Positions 33,990-45,017 of a DNA stretch of 64,000 bases are shown one piece after another; positions within the stretch are counted from its first letter, which is position 1, and every line of letters begins with the position of its first letter. The stretch comes from Rhizopus sp. PT2906 (lineage: Eukaryota; Mucoromycota; Mucoromycetes; Mucorales; Rhizopodaceae), in contig JAMYHX010000068.1 of assembly GCA_025529335.1 (NCBI GenBank), forward strand, positions 1 through 64,000, in the 5' to 3' direction. The position numbers were made by a program, and so were the translations under genes. The notes under the pieces are model-generated. The model worked only from the letters and a program-made list of their open reading frames with translations, made no database searches and was not told the origin of the DNA.

Positions 33990-34440
33990 CCACGTAAACT
34001 GAAGGGGTCTGTCTAATAAAAAAATGTGGTTTATATCGGCCCAAATGGGGCCGACCAAATCTTTACAGTAAAAGCCCACTACAAAACCAATGAGGAATGA
34101 GGAATATCATTCTCCTTAAAATAATTCATGCAGTCCAGAAAATTTTCAGCTCAGGAACGCTTTTCAAAGTCACAATGTAAACAAACCAAAAACTATAAAA
34201 GAGGGCTTTCATTTCAGCCCTTTTCTTTTTCTCTTCACGCTCGAACTCTATAGTTTACCCATTCCGAGCTTGAAGGGATGTTCCTAGAGCATCTTGGATG
34301 TTGAAGTACCGGATAGCTAGTCTTTCCCACTTCGGAGGGAGAGCAGGGGTTTTTGTTTTTCTTCTCTAAAGCAATATGCTTTCTTTTTTATTATTAGAAT
34401 TAATCCAAATGAAAAAAAAAAAAAAAAAAAAAAAAACAAA
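33990..34440 (+). mobile_element. Possible poly(A)-tailed retroposed element
   Basis: The stretch ends in a run of about 24 A bases followed by A-rich sequence (34409-34450). It holds a TATA-like CTATAAAAGAGG near 34190, a GC-containing segment (34240-34360) that stands out from the AT-rich surroundings, and a small palindrome (TCGGCCCAAATGGGGCCGA near 34035). It encodes no protein. A SINE, a truncated LINE or a solo LTR are possible. It lies directly beside the shortened 3' end of COG8. Confidence 0.45.
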
Positions 34441-34528
34441 AAACAAAAAACTAAATTTTGGGTATACTTTTCAAAGAAATTTGAACAAGCTATTTGCCTT
34501 CATTTATTGGTGGGACAGTGTATTATTG

Positions 34529-35566
34529 TCATTCAGTGAATAAATGCCTAAAGTCTAGTCCAATGCGCCCAAGAGATATGGAACAGTATTCAAACTGGGT
34601 CAACAGAGAATTTATAGAAGCCTCATCTTCTATTAATGGTAGATATTCATTTAACGTTGATCGAATGAGCCCAATAAGATGCATCATATAATCAGATAGT
34701 AGTGGCCCTTGTTCATGCGGAAAGATCCAGATATACTGCGTACCAATTTCAAACATCTGTTCTCGCATCACATCAATAAATCGTTTCATATATTCAAAGC
34801 TGTCTCTACTTCTCTGCTTTGGATCCTCAGACATCTCTCGCTTTATCCGTGATAGTCTTTGCTGCAAGTAGTCATGCCTACAGCGTAAAAATACCATTCT
34901 GAGTTCATTTTCTGATTCAAACACGTCCATACGTCGAAGAAAACCAACAGCATTCATTGCTGCTGCCAGTCTTATAGATTTTCGCAAGTGTGAGATCAAC
35001 TGTACCAACATGAGGTCAAAGCATGCCTGTACTTGCTGTTGAATGCTCGATATGACTGAAAGCGGGTATCTGACTGATAACAGACGAACATGAGAGGCTA
35101 AGTCCATGACTTCTGAGTAGTAGCCGTTCCAAACACAGGTTTCCATAAGCTGAGGGATTTCCAGTAGCTCGGTTAGGACATCTTCATGGTCTAGAACGCA
35201 GCTGATCTTTTGTTGTTCTTCCTTGATTGATTTTGAATCTTGCTTAAATGTGTTGCAGGCTGCTTCTAATTCATCTGCACATTTTTGAAATTCGTTTAAA
35301 TCGTCATCAAGTTCACCAAGCAAGCTTGATATCTGTTTAGTGCAAGCTTGTGAGTCTAGAAATGAAGGGTAATTGCGAAAGACAAGACGTTGCGCATTCT
35401 GTTTTGCCTTTTCTTGTTCCTCTTTCAATTGAGCAGATTCTTGTTGTAGTTCTGACAAGGACAATGTTGTCAACCTTTCAATGTAATCGTGAGCCTTTTT
35501 GATCTTGATATCGTCGTTGTCTCCTAATAATAGATAAATTAAGCCGTTATGGTCATCTATGGACAT
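34529..35566 (-). CDS. COG8: Conserved oligomeric Golgi complex subunit 8 (COG8), C-terminally short
   Basis: COG8 belongs to lobe B of the COG tether for retrograde Golgi vesicles. The Dor1 domain is clear: RLVFRNYPSFLDSQACTKQI, ELLEIPQLMETCVWNGYYSE, LDLASHVRLLSVRYP-like text, VGFLRRMDVF, EYMKRFIDVMREQMFEIGTQ and IFPHEQGPLLSDY. It starts MSIDDHNGLIYLL. The frame stops after SLGRIGLDFRHLFTE, while COG8 proteins normally continue for another 150-250 residues. A poly(A)-tailed element lies within 90 bases of this stop. Either the tail was lost by insertion or more exons lie beyond. The start is 48 bases downstream of the ketopantoate reductase stop. Confidence 0.88.
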   Translation of the reverse strand: MSIDDHNGLIYLLLGDNDDIKIKKAHDYIERLTTLSLSELQQESAQLKEEQEKAKQNAQRLVFRNYPSFLDSQACTKQISSLLGELDDDLNEFQKCADELEAACNTFKQDSKSIKEEQQKISCVLDHEDVLTELLEIPQLMETCVWNGYYSEVMDLASHVRLLSVRYPLSVISSIQQQVQACFDLMLVQLISHLRKSIRLAAAMNAVGFLRRMDVFESENELRMVFLRCRHDYLQQRLSRIKREMSEDPKQRSRDSFEYMKRFIDVMREQMFEIGTQYIWIFPHEQGPLLSDYMMHLIGLIRSTLNEYLPLIEDEASINSLLTQFEYCSISLGRIGLDFRHLFTE

Positions 35567-35614
35567 GACAAAGAAAGTTAAAAGGCGCACAAAAATAAAA
35601 AAATGCTATTTTTA

Positions 35615-36568
35615 TTAAAAAAGGTCTTCCTTGGCATGGACAAGATTGATCATAGCTTCGTTCATTTTTGTAGATATACCTCTCTGCTTCCCGAGCTTAC
35701 AAATATACCCATTGAAATAATCAATTTCTGTTAATCGGTTGTTTTTTATGTCTTGTAAAGTCGAGCATGTATTTTCCTTTGCTTCGTATGCCATTTCAAG
35801 AATCATTTTCATGATAGAATCCAAAGTTTCGTCTGGTAAATCATCTTTAAATAATTCAAAAGCTTCTTCACAAATAGATTGCATAATTGTCTGCGCATGC
35901 GGGTGCAGCACTCCTCCGTTTTTACAACCAAGTATAGTTGCAACCGGATTGATGGTTGAATTGATAAGGAGCTTCTTGATCATCTTAACGTATGCTTGCT
36001 CCCAGGGAAGTAATGTTGCTCGAAACTCGGGTATACCTACTATAGTTTGAGCCAGATTTTGATCCAGTGGTTTACCTGATGCAGGATGCTGTGCCAAGAC
36101 TAAGCTTTCAGGAGCATCATAGCCTGAATGATGTTGAATGTCATAGGGGGCCAACCTTTCTACTGCATGTCTGTTTATTCCGACGATAATTGACGGAGGC
36201 GGTGTCGCCCGCCAGACGCTATCCAGAAGTTCATCAACGACACCCATACCATTTTGCAGAAATAGGACGGTGCTTGATGGTGACAACTGAGAAGCCACAG
36301 ATGAGACAGCTTCGAGTGTATGCTGTGATTTTGTAGTGACAACAAGAGACGTGATCCTTTCTGTACTTTCCTTTGCTTTTACTGCTTCGACGCCAGAAAT
36401 GTGCTCTATATTTCCTCGAGAGCGATAAGTGATTCGATTGTGATGTTTATTAAACTCTTCCACCCTAAGACTGGAGCGTAGCAACAGAGTCACTTTATGA
36501 TTATATTTTCTTAACACGCTCGCTACATGGCAACCAATAGCACCAGCTCCAAGAATATGTATAGTCAT
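35615..36568 (-). CDS. PAN5: 2-dehydropantoate 2-reductase (ketopantoate reductase)
   Basis: The enzyme reduces ketopantoate with NADPH in pantothenate (coenzyme A) synthesis. The intronless 317-residue protein opens with the Rossmann motif MTIHILGAGAIGCHVASVL. Then come LVVTTKSQHT and the catalytic-lysine region MIKKLLINSTINPVATILGC, with the C-terminal domain signature RLTEIDYFNGYICKLGKQRG that is typical of the family. It is likely cytosolic. The next gene on the strand, COG8, begins 48 bases further on. Confidence 0.93.
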   Translation of the reverse strand: MTIHILGAGAIGCHVASVLRKYNHKVTLLLRSSLRVEEFNKHHNRITYRSRGNIEHISGVEAVKAKESTERITSLVVTTKSQHTLEAVSSVASQLSPSSTVLFLQNGMGVVDELLDSVWRATPPPSIIVGINRHAVERLAPYDIQHHSGYDAPESLVLAQHPASGKPLDQNLAQTIVGIPEFRATLLPWEQAYVKMIKKLLINSTINPVATILGCKNGGVLHPHAQTIMQSICEEAFELFKDDLPDETLDSIMKMILEMAYEAKENTCSTLQDIKNNRLTEIDYFNGYICKLGKQRGISTKMNEAMINLVHAKEDLF

Positions 36569-38480
36569 ATCTTGAAAGATTACTAATGAAAGTCAAAATC
36601 AAATTATATCTAGGAGTTGCCAATTTTAATAGTCAGGTAAACCGGACATGAGACTGTCCGGCATCACTCACGTCTGTTTCATTACAATGCAACCATCATT
36701 AGTCTTTTTAAAAGAATAGAAACATGACCCTCTGTGTCAACCAGTCTTGATTCTATATCTTTTAAGAGAGCAGTTTAAGCATTATCTCAAAAGTGCTTAA
36801 AGTTACCATAAGAAGGATTGTCTTTTAAAGAAGTGTATCTTTTTATATGAAGAAGCAATGACTTGTATTCAAATGAGAGATTCTATTCAATTTGACTTAT
36901 CACTGAAAACGTGTATACATAATCCTATAATGTATGAATTCACTTTATTCATACTGATTACAGTCGTTTATCTCAATGTCAGCCATAAACAGACATTGTT
37001 CTACGACAGTTATTAGTGTTGTCAATAGCAACGGCACTCTATGTATTTCTAGTAAGAGTATTTTAGGCTGCTTTTAGAGATGGACAGAATGGGTTCGCGC
37101 AAACAAAAGTGCCATTTAAATTTTTAAATTAGTACGGCCATTCTTGTCTGTTGTCTTGCACTTTGGATGTAGTAACTTTTTGAAGCAAAAAACGCACGTT
37201 TGCGATGTATTATGTTTGCTTGTTACACACACAGAAGTGTAGAGGCTATGTTTGATAGATTTTCCTTTTATGGACGATCCAAAGCAGAGTCCACTATCTC
37301 CAATAAAACATGATCGATGGTTTCTTGCTTCTTGAAGTCATATAGGATCGTGTTTAAGAACATAGCCTGTTGATGTAATTTCGCTTTTGCAGTTCCTATG
37401 TTCGTAATTGACGTACTCTTTGTCACGAGTGTAGAAATCTCAAAATATGTCTTGGTGCGTGGTTCTTCCATTATACCAATTGACAACGTCTTGATTATAT
37501 ATCATTAAATCGTGTACTGTAAAGTGATCTCATACGATAGTATTAAGTGCTTATGGTGTAAATACGACAATGAGGCCGTTATTGAATCATTTGTTTCTTT
37601 TGCACAACCACAAAGTTCATGACTACCGCCATAGTAAGCTGTTCCTAGCCACTTTCCTTTGAATTATCCAAAATTGTCCTAGCTTTATTTAAACTAATAA
37701 TAAATCCTTTGCAAAAGCAATGCTTTGAAATTCATCTGGCCCGTATGGGAAGCAGCACAGATTTTCATATCTGGATTGGAGCCCGCTCTTCTTCTTTCAA
37801 AGCTTCCTTGCTGCGATCGCATTCTTTTGCGACTTCCAAGTTTTTGAGTGTCACCTTATAAATCTAATTGGATATATTATGATAGTTCTTGATCTTGCCA
37901 CTGTAGTATATTGAATTTAAGGGGCAACTTGATTAATAGAGTTGAATAGTGCTTTTGTGATCTCTGCTTTTTGGACACTCTCATGCTTAAAGGAGGTAAA
38001 CTTTGTGGATATATAAGCTCCCTGGTGTCATCAAGGAACCGATTGATCTTTCCATTTTATATTTCTGAGATGGTTCTCTTTTTGACATTATTGTTCAAAA
38101 AATGACAATGTTGTTATTTCAATATTTATTGTTGTTTTGTTGTTCAAGGTCCTTAAACAGAAAGCATTCGTTCAATCTTTTTTTCTTTATTTCTTGCATG
38201 TAAAAACTATTGTCATTGGAAGTCTGCTTGTAATTGCTGTGCAATCAGCATGTATTGAAGATAATGAATACTCTTTCCAAATTAGGTGAAACGTATAGAA
38301 AGTGATAGAAAGCGGGGAAAAAAGACTCAATCACTCCCGGGAAAAAGTGTAAGCGTCTTTCTCAAGCTTATGTTTGGGAATGACTAAACAGTAATAGCTG
38401 TTACACAAGCAAATGCTTAACAGATATCAAAATACCCCACAAACAAAAAATACCCTTTTCTTTTTCATTAAATAAATAAT
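36569..38480. other. Long gene-poor spacer with decayed repeats
   Basis: This 1.9-kb AT-rich region has no confident gene. A minus-strand frame at 37268-37486 (72 codons, with KLHQQAMFLNTILYDFKKQE) might be the end of a mobile-element protein I do not recognise. The block near 37525-37560 resembles 29175-29210. A perfect 7-bp stem hairpin (CCGGACATGAGACTGTCCGG) lies near 36643. A T-rich tract precedes the carnitine acetyltransferase start. Confidence 0.4.
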
Positions 38481-40482
38481 ATGCCTCATGTAAGCATATA
38501 TTACCATATAAAAAACATGTTACTTATGTACATTATAGACACCCAAGACTCCTGTTGACCCTAATGCACCTGGTCCAATGCTTCGTTTCCAAAGCAACCT
38601 TCCTAAATTACCTGTTCCTGACTTGAACGAAACTCTTCCCAAGTATTTAAAGAGTATTCGTCCTCTCTTGAGTGACGAAGAGTACAAGCGCTCAGAACAA
38701 GCTGTAAAGGAATTCTTAGCCCCTGGAAGTATTGGTCATGAGCTACAGAAGCGTCTTGTTGCTCGTGCTAATGATCCCAGCATTGTCAATTGGATGGAAG
38801 ATTGGTGGTTAGACCAAGCTTATATGGGCTATCGTGATCCTGTCGTTGTCTATGTCTCTTACTTCTTCGCATACAAGGATGATAAGCTGAGAAGGGTACC
38901 TGCTCAACGTGCTGCTGCCATCACAACAGCTGCTCTCGAATTCAAAAAGCTGATTGTTACCAAAACGCTCGAACCTGAATATGCAAAGGGCGAGCCTATG
39001 TGTATGGATTCTTACAAGTACATGTTCAACAATTGTCGTATTGCGCACAAACCTAGTGATCTCAAGGCTACTTTTGATCCCATCAAGAATACCCATATTA
39101 TTGCTATTCGCAAGAACAAGTTTTATTTTATTGACACTGTTTACAATGGTCAACAATTGAGCACCAAGGAGTTCGAGCAACAGTTCCAACGTGTCATTGA
39201 TGATGCTGGCGACATCAAGGGCATTCCTGTTGGTGTTTTGACCTCTGAAAACCGTGATAAATGGTGTGATGTAAGTGATAAGCACACATATACTATAGCA
39301 TATGCTTATTCGTTATTAGTACCGAGATGACTTGTTGGCAGCTAATCCCAACAATAAGAAGATTATGGACAAGATTGAAAGTGCCTCATTTGTCGTCTGC
39401 CTTGATGACTTGACACCATTCACCAGGGATGAACTTGTTCGTGCCTGTTGGCATGGAGATGGACGTAACCGTTTCTTTGATAAGCCTTTGCAATTCATTG
39501 TGTTTGACAATGGCAAAGCTGGTTTCATGGGTGAACATTCTTGTATGGATGGTACAGCTACTTGCCGCTTAAATGAATATGTTTGTGATGGGTAAGACAA
39601 AAGATGAATATAGACTGGCAGATTCTCACAGGGTATATTTTCTTTTTATAAAGACTTGCTAGAAACCTGATCAATCACGGGTCTGATCATGTGCGCACAG
39701 ATATTCCCCAACCCGAGCAACTTCAATTTGTGTTGAATGACAAGGTCGAAAAAGCCATTGAGACAGCCGAGAAGGACTTTGATGAATTGATTGGTAACCA
39801 TGAAATGACCGTTTTGGCGTACAATGCATTCGGAAAGAACTTTATCAAGAAAATGAAATGCTCCCCCGATGCTTTCGCGCAGATGGCTATTCAACTTGCC
39901 TACTACAAGATGTTTGGTACCTCTCGTCCTACTTATGAGTCTGCTCAGACACGCAAGTTCCAGCGTGGTCGTACTGAGACCTGTCGTTCGGTGTCTGCTG
40001 AATCCATTGCGTTTGTCAAGACGATGGAAGATCCAAATGCTTCAAACCAAGAAAAGGTCGCCAAATTACGTGCTGCCTTGAAGGCTCATGGTCAATACAT
40101 GGGACAGGCAGTCAATGCACATGGTGTTGATCGTCACTTATTTGGTTTAAAGAACAGTTTAAGAGAAGGAGAACAAAAGCCTGCGTTGTTCACAGACCCT
40201 GCATTCGCTTATTCCTCTCATTGGTACTTATCCACGTCTCAATTGACCTCTGAACATTTTGATGGATATGGCTGGGGTCAAGTAGTCAATGATGGATTTG
40301 GTGTTGCATATATGATCAAGAATAATGCTCTTCAATTTAATGTTGCTAGTGTCAAGGATCTTGAAGTGCATGGTAAGAAATACATCAATGGTACACATCG
40401 TTTCAAGCAAGCATTGGAAGAGGCTTGTGATGATATGCGAGATGCACTCTTGGCAGAAGTTCCTGCTCAAGCCAAGTTGTAG
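38481..40482 (+). CDS. CAT2: Carnitine O-acetyltransferase with peroxisomal signal
   Basis: The enzyme transfers acetyl groups between CoA and carnitine so that they can leave peroxisomes and enter mitochondria. The start is a 9-nt first exon (MPH) spliced at GTAAGC to TPKTPVDPNAPGPMLRFQSN. Further introns lie at about 39270-39319 and 39593-39652. Family signatures: LPKLPVPDLNETLPKYL, the catalytic-His region GFMGEHSCMDGT, and YGWGQVVNDGFGVAYM. The protein, about 630 residues, ends in AKL, a PTS1 peroxisomal signal. No cleavable mitochondrial presequence is visible in this version. An upstream alternative start could add one. Confidence 0.93.
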
Positions 40483-41187
40483 GCGCATATATACATTTAT
40501 TAGAAGTTTGTACAAAATATATAGTATATTTTTATCCTTAGAGATACATGAAAAAGGTTGATTAAATTTGAGTAGCTTATCCTCTCTAGAGATAATCCTA
40601 TTTCCAAAAAGGGAGGACAGGTAAATATGTTGGAATGCATTAAATATGCATGTGACAATTATAAAAGGGAAGAGAGGAAAAAAAAAAGGAAGCTTTTCTT
40701 TTTCTTTTCCATCATTCTGTTCTATATATTTCTTAAAAATTACTACTAATCATAAACTAAGAGATTAAGCAAGTTCCTTTATTTTCCATATGCTTAAAGG
40801 TCATGTATTCTTCATAAACTATGGTCATTTCAAAAGGTGTAGGATATGTAATGTTTTTTCTTATACGAGTATATAAACATTTAAGTTAAACCAACTATAA
40901 GCAACAAATGGGGCTATAAAAGAAGAAAGAAAACTTTGACAGATGTTTATAAAAAAGAAATACATGACTTTTCTCTTTCTCTCTTTTAACCTTGTTTACC
41001 ACAATGATATGATCTCATTCAGGTGCATACAACAAAAAAAGGGGGTGGGGCAAACAATGCTACAAAAATTTTTTTGGCGCGTTGGAGCGGAGAAACAAAT
41101 ATTAGACGTGCAAAAAAAGACATTTTTCTTATTTCTTTCCTTCTTTTTCTCTTTTCTTTTTTTGTACACAACACAAATAACAATAAA
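40483..41187. promoter_or_regulatory. Spacer and promoter of the nucleoporin gene
   Basis: This is AT-rich, with a pyrimidine-rich segment (41125-41165) just ahead of the start. A GC-rich patch TTGGCGCGTTGGAGCGGAGA lies near 41073-41092 and could be a regulatory element. No gene was found. Confidence 0.4.
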
Positions 41188-44100
41188 ATGAGCTCAAATG
41201 CTTCGAGCAACAAGCCGACTATAGCTGAGCTACATAAAATATTAACAACTGGAAAAAGTTTAGACCAAACGATAACAAAAGAACTCGGATACCCTGATCT
41301 TACCGACTTGTTTAGTAAATAAGAAAAAAAAAACCACTTGTGCGTGTCTCGAACTCACAATCTGTATAAAGGCACAGGCGCTTCAGACGCATATACAACT
41401 TCGTTTGCTAGCTTGAAGCAAGAGCTTGTTTCAATCACTGACAAGCAGTTCCCAGAACAAATTAAATCAAAAATAGATGGTTTGTATATGTCTCTTTATT
41501 TTACCATTATACTCACCCCTTTTCTTTATATACAAAGAAACCCGTTGTCGTAGTTTTGTTGGAATATTAAAAGAAATTAAGCGAGCATGGATTAGTCTTG
41601 ATCACTGCTTATATTTGTGGGATTACAATACAGGGTAAAGTGGGTGTGCGCGTGTCAAGGAGAATACTGTTTATTTATCATTATTGTCTTAGTGGAGATA
41701 TATGTGAATATGTGGATCAAGATCAACCAATTACCGCTGTAGGCCTTGTAAAGCCTAAACCAGGTAAGAATCATGCACCATAATTGACAATGAACTCAAC
41801 TGATATATTCCATGTTTGACAGGTGTATTCAACCCCAAAATTGATTATCTTTTGATTGTTGCCACTGCACTACAAATTATTCCACTCGGCATAAGTGTAT
41901 CAGAACCTACTCAACTTGGAGAACAATCAGTTGTGAATTTGATAGCAGTCAACTTGGCTATTCCAAGTGATGACATTAGTATGAGATCAGTCGTTGGTAC
42001 AGCTGATGGAAGAATATTTATGGTTGGAAGCCCAACTGGAGACGAAACAAACAACACGGGACATTTGTATGAATTAGTTTACAATGTAGGTTTAAATAAT
42101 GAAAAGGAAAGGGGACAGTTTATAAACATACTATAGGTGCCTACTAAATGGACTGGACCCCTATGTCAGCTCGTTTGTAGAACAGAAAATATACTCAACA
42201 GATTCTTGCCAACACCCTTAAAGATGAAATCAGATTCACGCGTAAAGAGTGTAGTGATTGACAGCGAGCGTAGAGTACTGTATATTCTCAACTTTGATTC
42301 AAGTATTGAAGTAGGTTCCTTTCTTCTTTGATGACGCGTTTTACTTATTCTTTATATAGGTCGTTTACATTGGAACTCATGAATACACCCCAGTCATCAA
42401 ATATAAAAGCGTTATTGAACATGCACAAAATATGTGCCGTCAGCATCAAAGAGTCTGTGATCCAGAAGAATTTCTAATTTCATCACTACACATCATCCCT
42501 AAAAAGGAGTCCCAAAAGATCTATTTGATGGCGATGACAACAGGTGGTTTCAGACTCTATTTCAGTGGACATGCAAATGTGCTTCGCATGTATGCACCTG
42601 TCAGTGGAACGACCGATAGACCAAGTACATTAGAACTAGTCCATGTCCGCTTCCCTCCGGCAGAGGCCAACCTACATCCAGATGAGCCAAAGGCAATCTA
42701 TCATACAACCTATTACAGTCGCGGTACCTGTATATCGGCAAAGGCCAACAAAGAGTTTGATTCAGTTCATATCACGGCTCTTGCGTCCGTACAACAAGAA
42801 CAATCGAATGCTATCAACTTTGGTTATACAGTAAATTTGAGAAAAGAGCATACGTCCACAGTATATTTACAATTTCTTTCTGTAGAATGTCAATAGAATG
42901 CCATTTATCGAAACAGCTGCTTCCACTGATACGAAATTTAGAATTGCGGCTATAGATGAGATCATGACTGGAAACGAACTGCGTGAATTGGCTCAACAGC
43001 TTTCAGATCCTCAAAGAACATTTGTGGCAGTATCCATTGGTTCTATATGCGCCTACCACAAGAAGCGGCCTGTGGACATACTCGAGCGTCTTATAGCAAA
43101 CTATCGGCCTTCAAACGAGAGTCAACGAAAGGAAATTATGACTTTTTTTGATGAATTTGGTAAAGCAGAGACATGTGCCATGTGCCTTTCGATTATCTGT
43201 GATAGTGGCGATAAACAAACTATTGACACAGCAACATATCTGTTTTTTGAATATGGAGGTGTGCCTGCCGCAAGTAAGGCTAGTCAAGTGCCAAATAACT
43301 ATTTAGCACATGCCGATACCATGAGCGGAGTGACCTATAGTGGGAAGCATGATGGCTTTGTTCTGTTTTTAGCCAGACTCTTAGGGCCTATTTGGACAAC
43401 AAAGTTATTTGTACCAAGGTAATAGAAAAAATAGGGAATGGGTTTATTGATGTCTAACAAAGTATTACAGTAAGGATGGAAAAGTTTATGTCAATAGTTG
43501 CAATAAAGAAGACAATCCATTCATTACGGTCAGACGAAAGCTACTTCGACTCAAGACATTTATGGATGCGCACAAGGGTTTCCATGATCCTGCCACCATT
43601 TCTGATCCTCGTTTCCAAACACTTGATTCTAAAATATTAGCTCTTTACTTGGACGAACAACGATCTGTACACGAACTCTATTTATTCCTTTTACAATGCA
43701 TCGACTCTATTGAATTTTCCGTCTTTTTATGGGACGCTAATACACGAAATACCCTTCAACGATATATATCTGTTGATACACCAAGTTTGTTAAAAGACTT
43801 GGACATCAAGATGATGCTCACGATGCAGGAAGGTCGCGACTTTTGCCACGAACTTGTTATCACAGCCGTCGATGAGGTCACTGTGAAGAACGCCGCGGCG
43901 TTTAATGAAACTGTCTCAACCGATCTGCAACAACGATGCCCTGTATTCTTTAGCCGTGGTGACTTTTTCTTCTTTAGGGTAAGTCTTTATTTTATATATA
44001 TATGTATATGTCACTTATGACAATCTGTAGGGCGTGGAGTATATCCGACGAGCTCTGCATGAAGATTCAGAAAACGAAAAAAAATACTTTTTACAGCAAT

Positions 44101-44975
44101 CACTTTCACAGTTCCAACAAGCATCTGATCAAATATCCGAGGCTCACATCAGCAGCATCTGTTCCTTCTATCAAGCACAATCCTTCCATGTTGGCGTTGT
44201 CGAACTCATGTTGGACCGTGCTCAAAAGCTTGATCCTCAACAACAAGCACTCGCTGTATTTGAATCTGGAGGACAAGGAGACGAAGCAAGCAAGGCGCTC
44301 TATGATGCCCGCACAAAAGCATACAACTATATCTTTTTGGCACTCAAAGATGCTAGATCACTACTACAGCCCAAGATAGACATGAGCAGACGTGTGCCCA
44401 TTGCGGACAAGGCCGTCTATGTGAAGCAAGTGTTTGAATCAGCGCTCCAGAATAAGGATCCATTGTTCCATTATAAACTCTACTATTGGTACATCAATGA
44501 GAACATGACGGATGAACTGCTAGCAGTCGACACCGAATTCTTAGTGCCCTTCTTTTCCAAGGTTGTTCAGGACGAATACATCTCACTCAATTTCCTATGG
44601 CAGTACTATCGAGGCAAGACCCAGTTTTATAAATCTGCGATATGTCTTACACGACTGGCGGAAATGCCAAGTGATCAGATCACACTAGAGGCACGCATGA
44701 AATACCTGGCATACGCTCGCGTCAACTGTCGATGTGGTGAAAAGGAAACAGATATTTCCAATTACACTCGTGTACAGTTGGCTGAACGAATCGATACATG
44801 CATGAATACATGTCGCCTTCAGATACGTATTCAGAATATATTAAAAAACTCTGGTAATATAGATGCGATTGCTGCTGCAAAAGAGTTAGACTATCAGTTA
44901 TATGATGACGAACGTAAATTATATTCATATGCTGAAAGATTTCCTCAGTTACAAGACTTGTTTAAATCAATATAA
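41188..44975 (+). CDS. NUP170: Nucleoporin of the NUP155/NUP170 family
   Basis: This large inner-ring scaffold protein of the nuclear pore complex has a beta-propeller followed by an alpha-solenoid. Exons join from MSSNASSNKPTIAELHKIL through SFVGILKEIKRAWISLDHCL, YVDQDQPITAVGLVKPKPG, SVVGTADGRIFMVGS and SLHIIPKKESQKIYLMAMTT into the helical part (YVKQVFESALQNKDPLFHYK, LARLAEMPSDQ-like text, ELDYQLYDDERKLYSYAERF). At least seven short introns are present. The protein is about 1,130 residues, shorter than typical family members (about 1,300-1,500). It stops at LQDLFKSI just after the segment that matches the ELYNEFA region of NUP155, so roughly the last 200 residues appear to be missing. The stop is 42 bases from the convergent APC5 stop. 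Confidence 0.88.
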
Positions 44976-45017
44976 AATAAAAAAGAGAGAAAGGGACAAT
45001 AATAGATGACTTTTTAT

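Noticed and set aside
41335..41393. tRNA-like text (CTCGAACTCAC, CTTCAGACGC) near a nucleoporin intron
   Set aside because: The stems do not pair in a cloverleaf on either strand, and the 3' part is the coding exon GTGASDAY of the nucleoporin.
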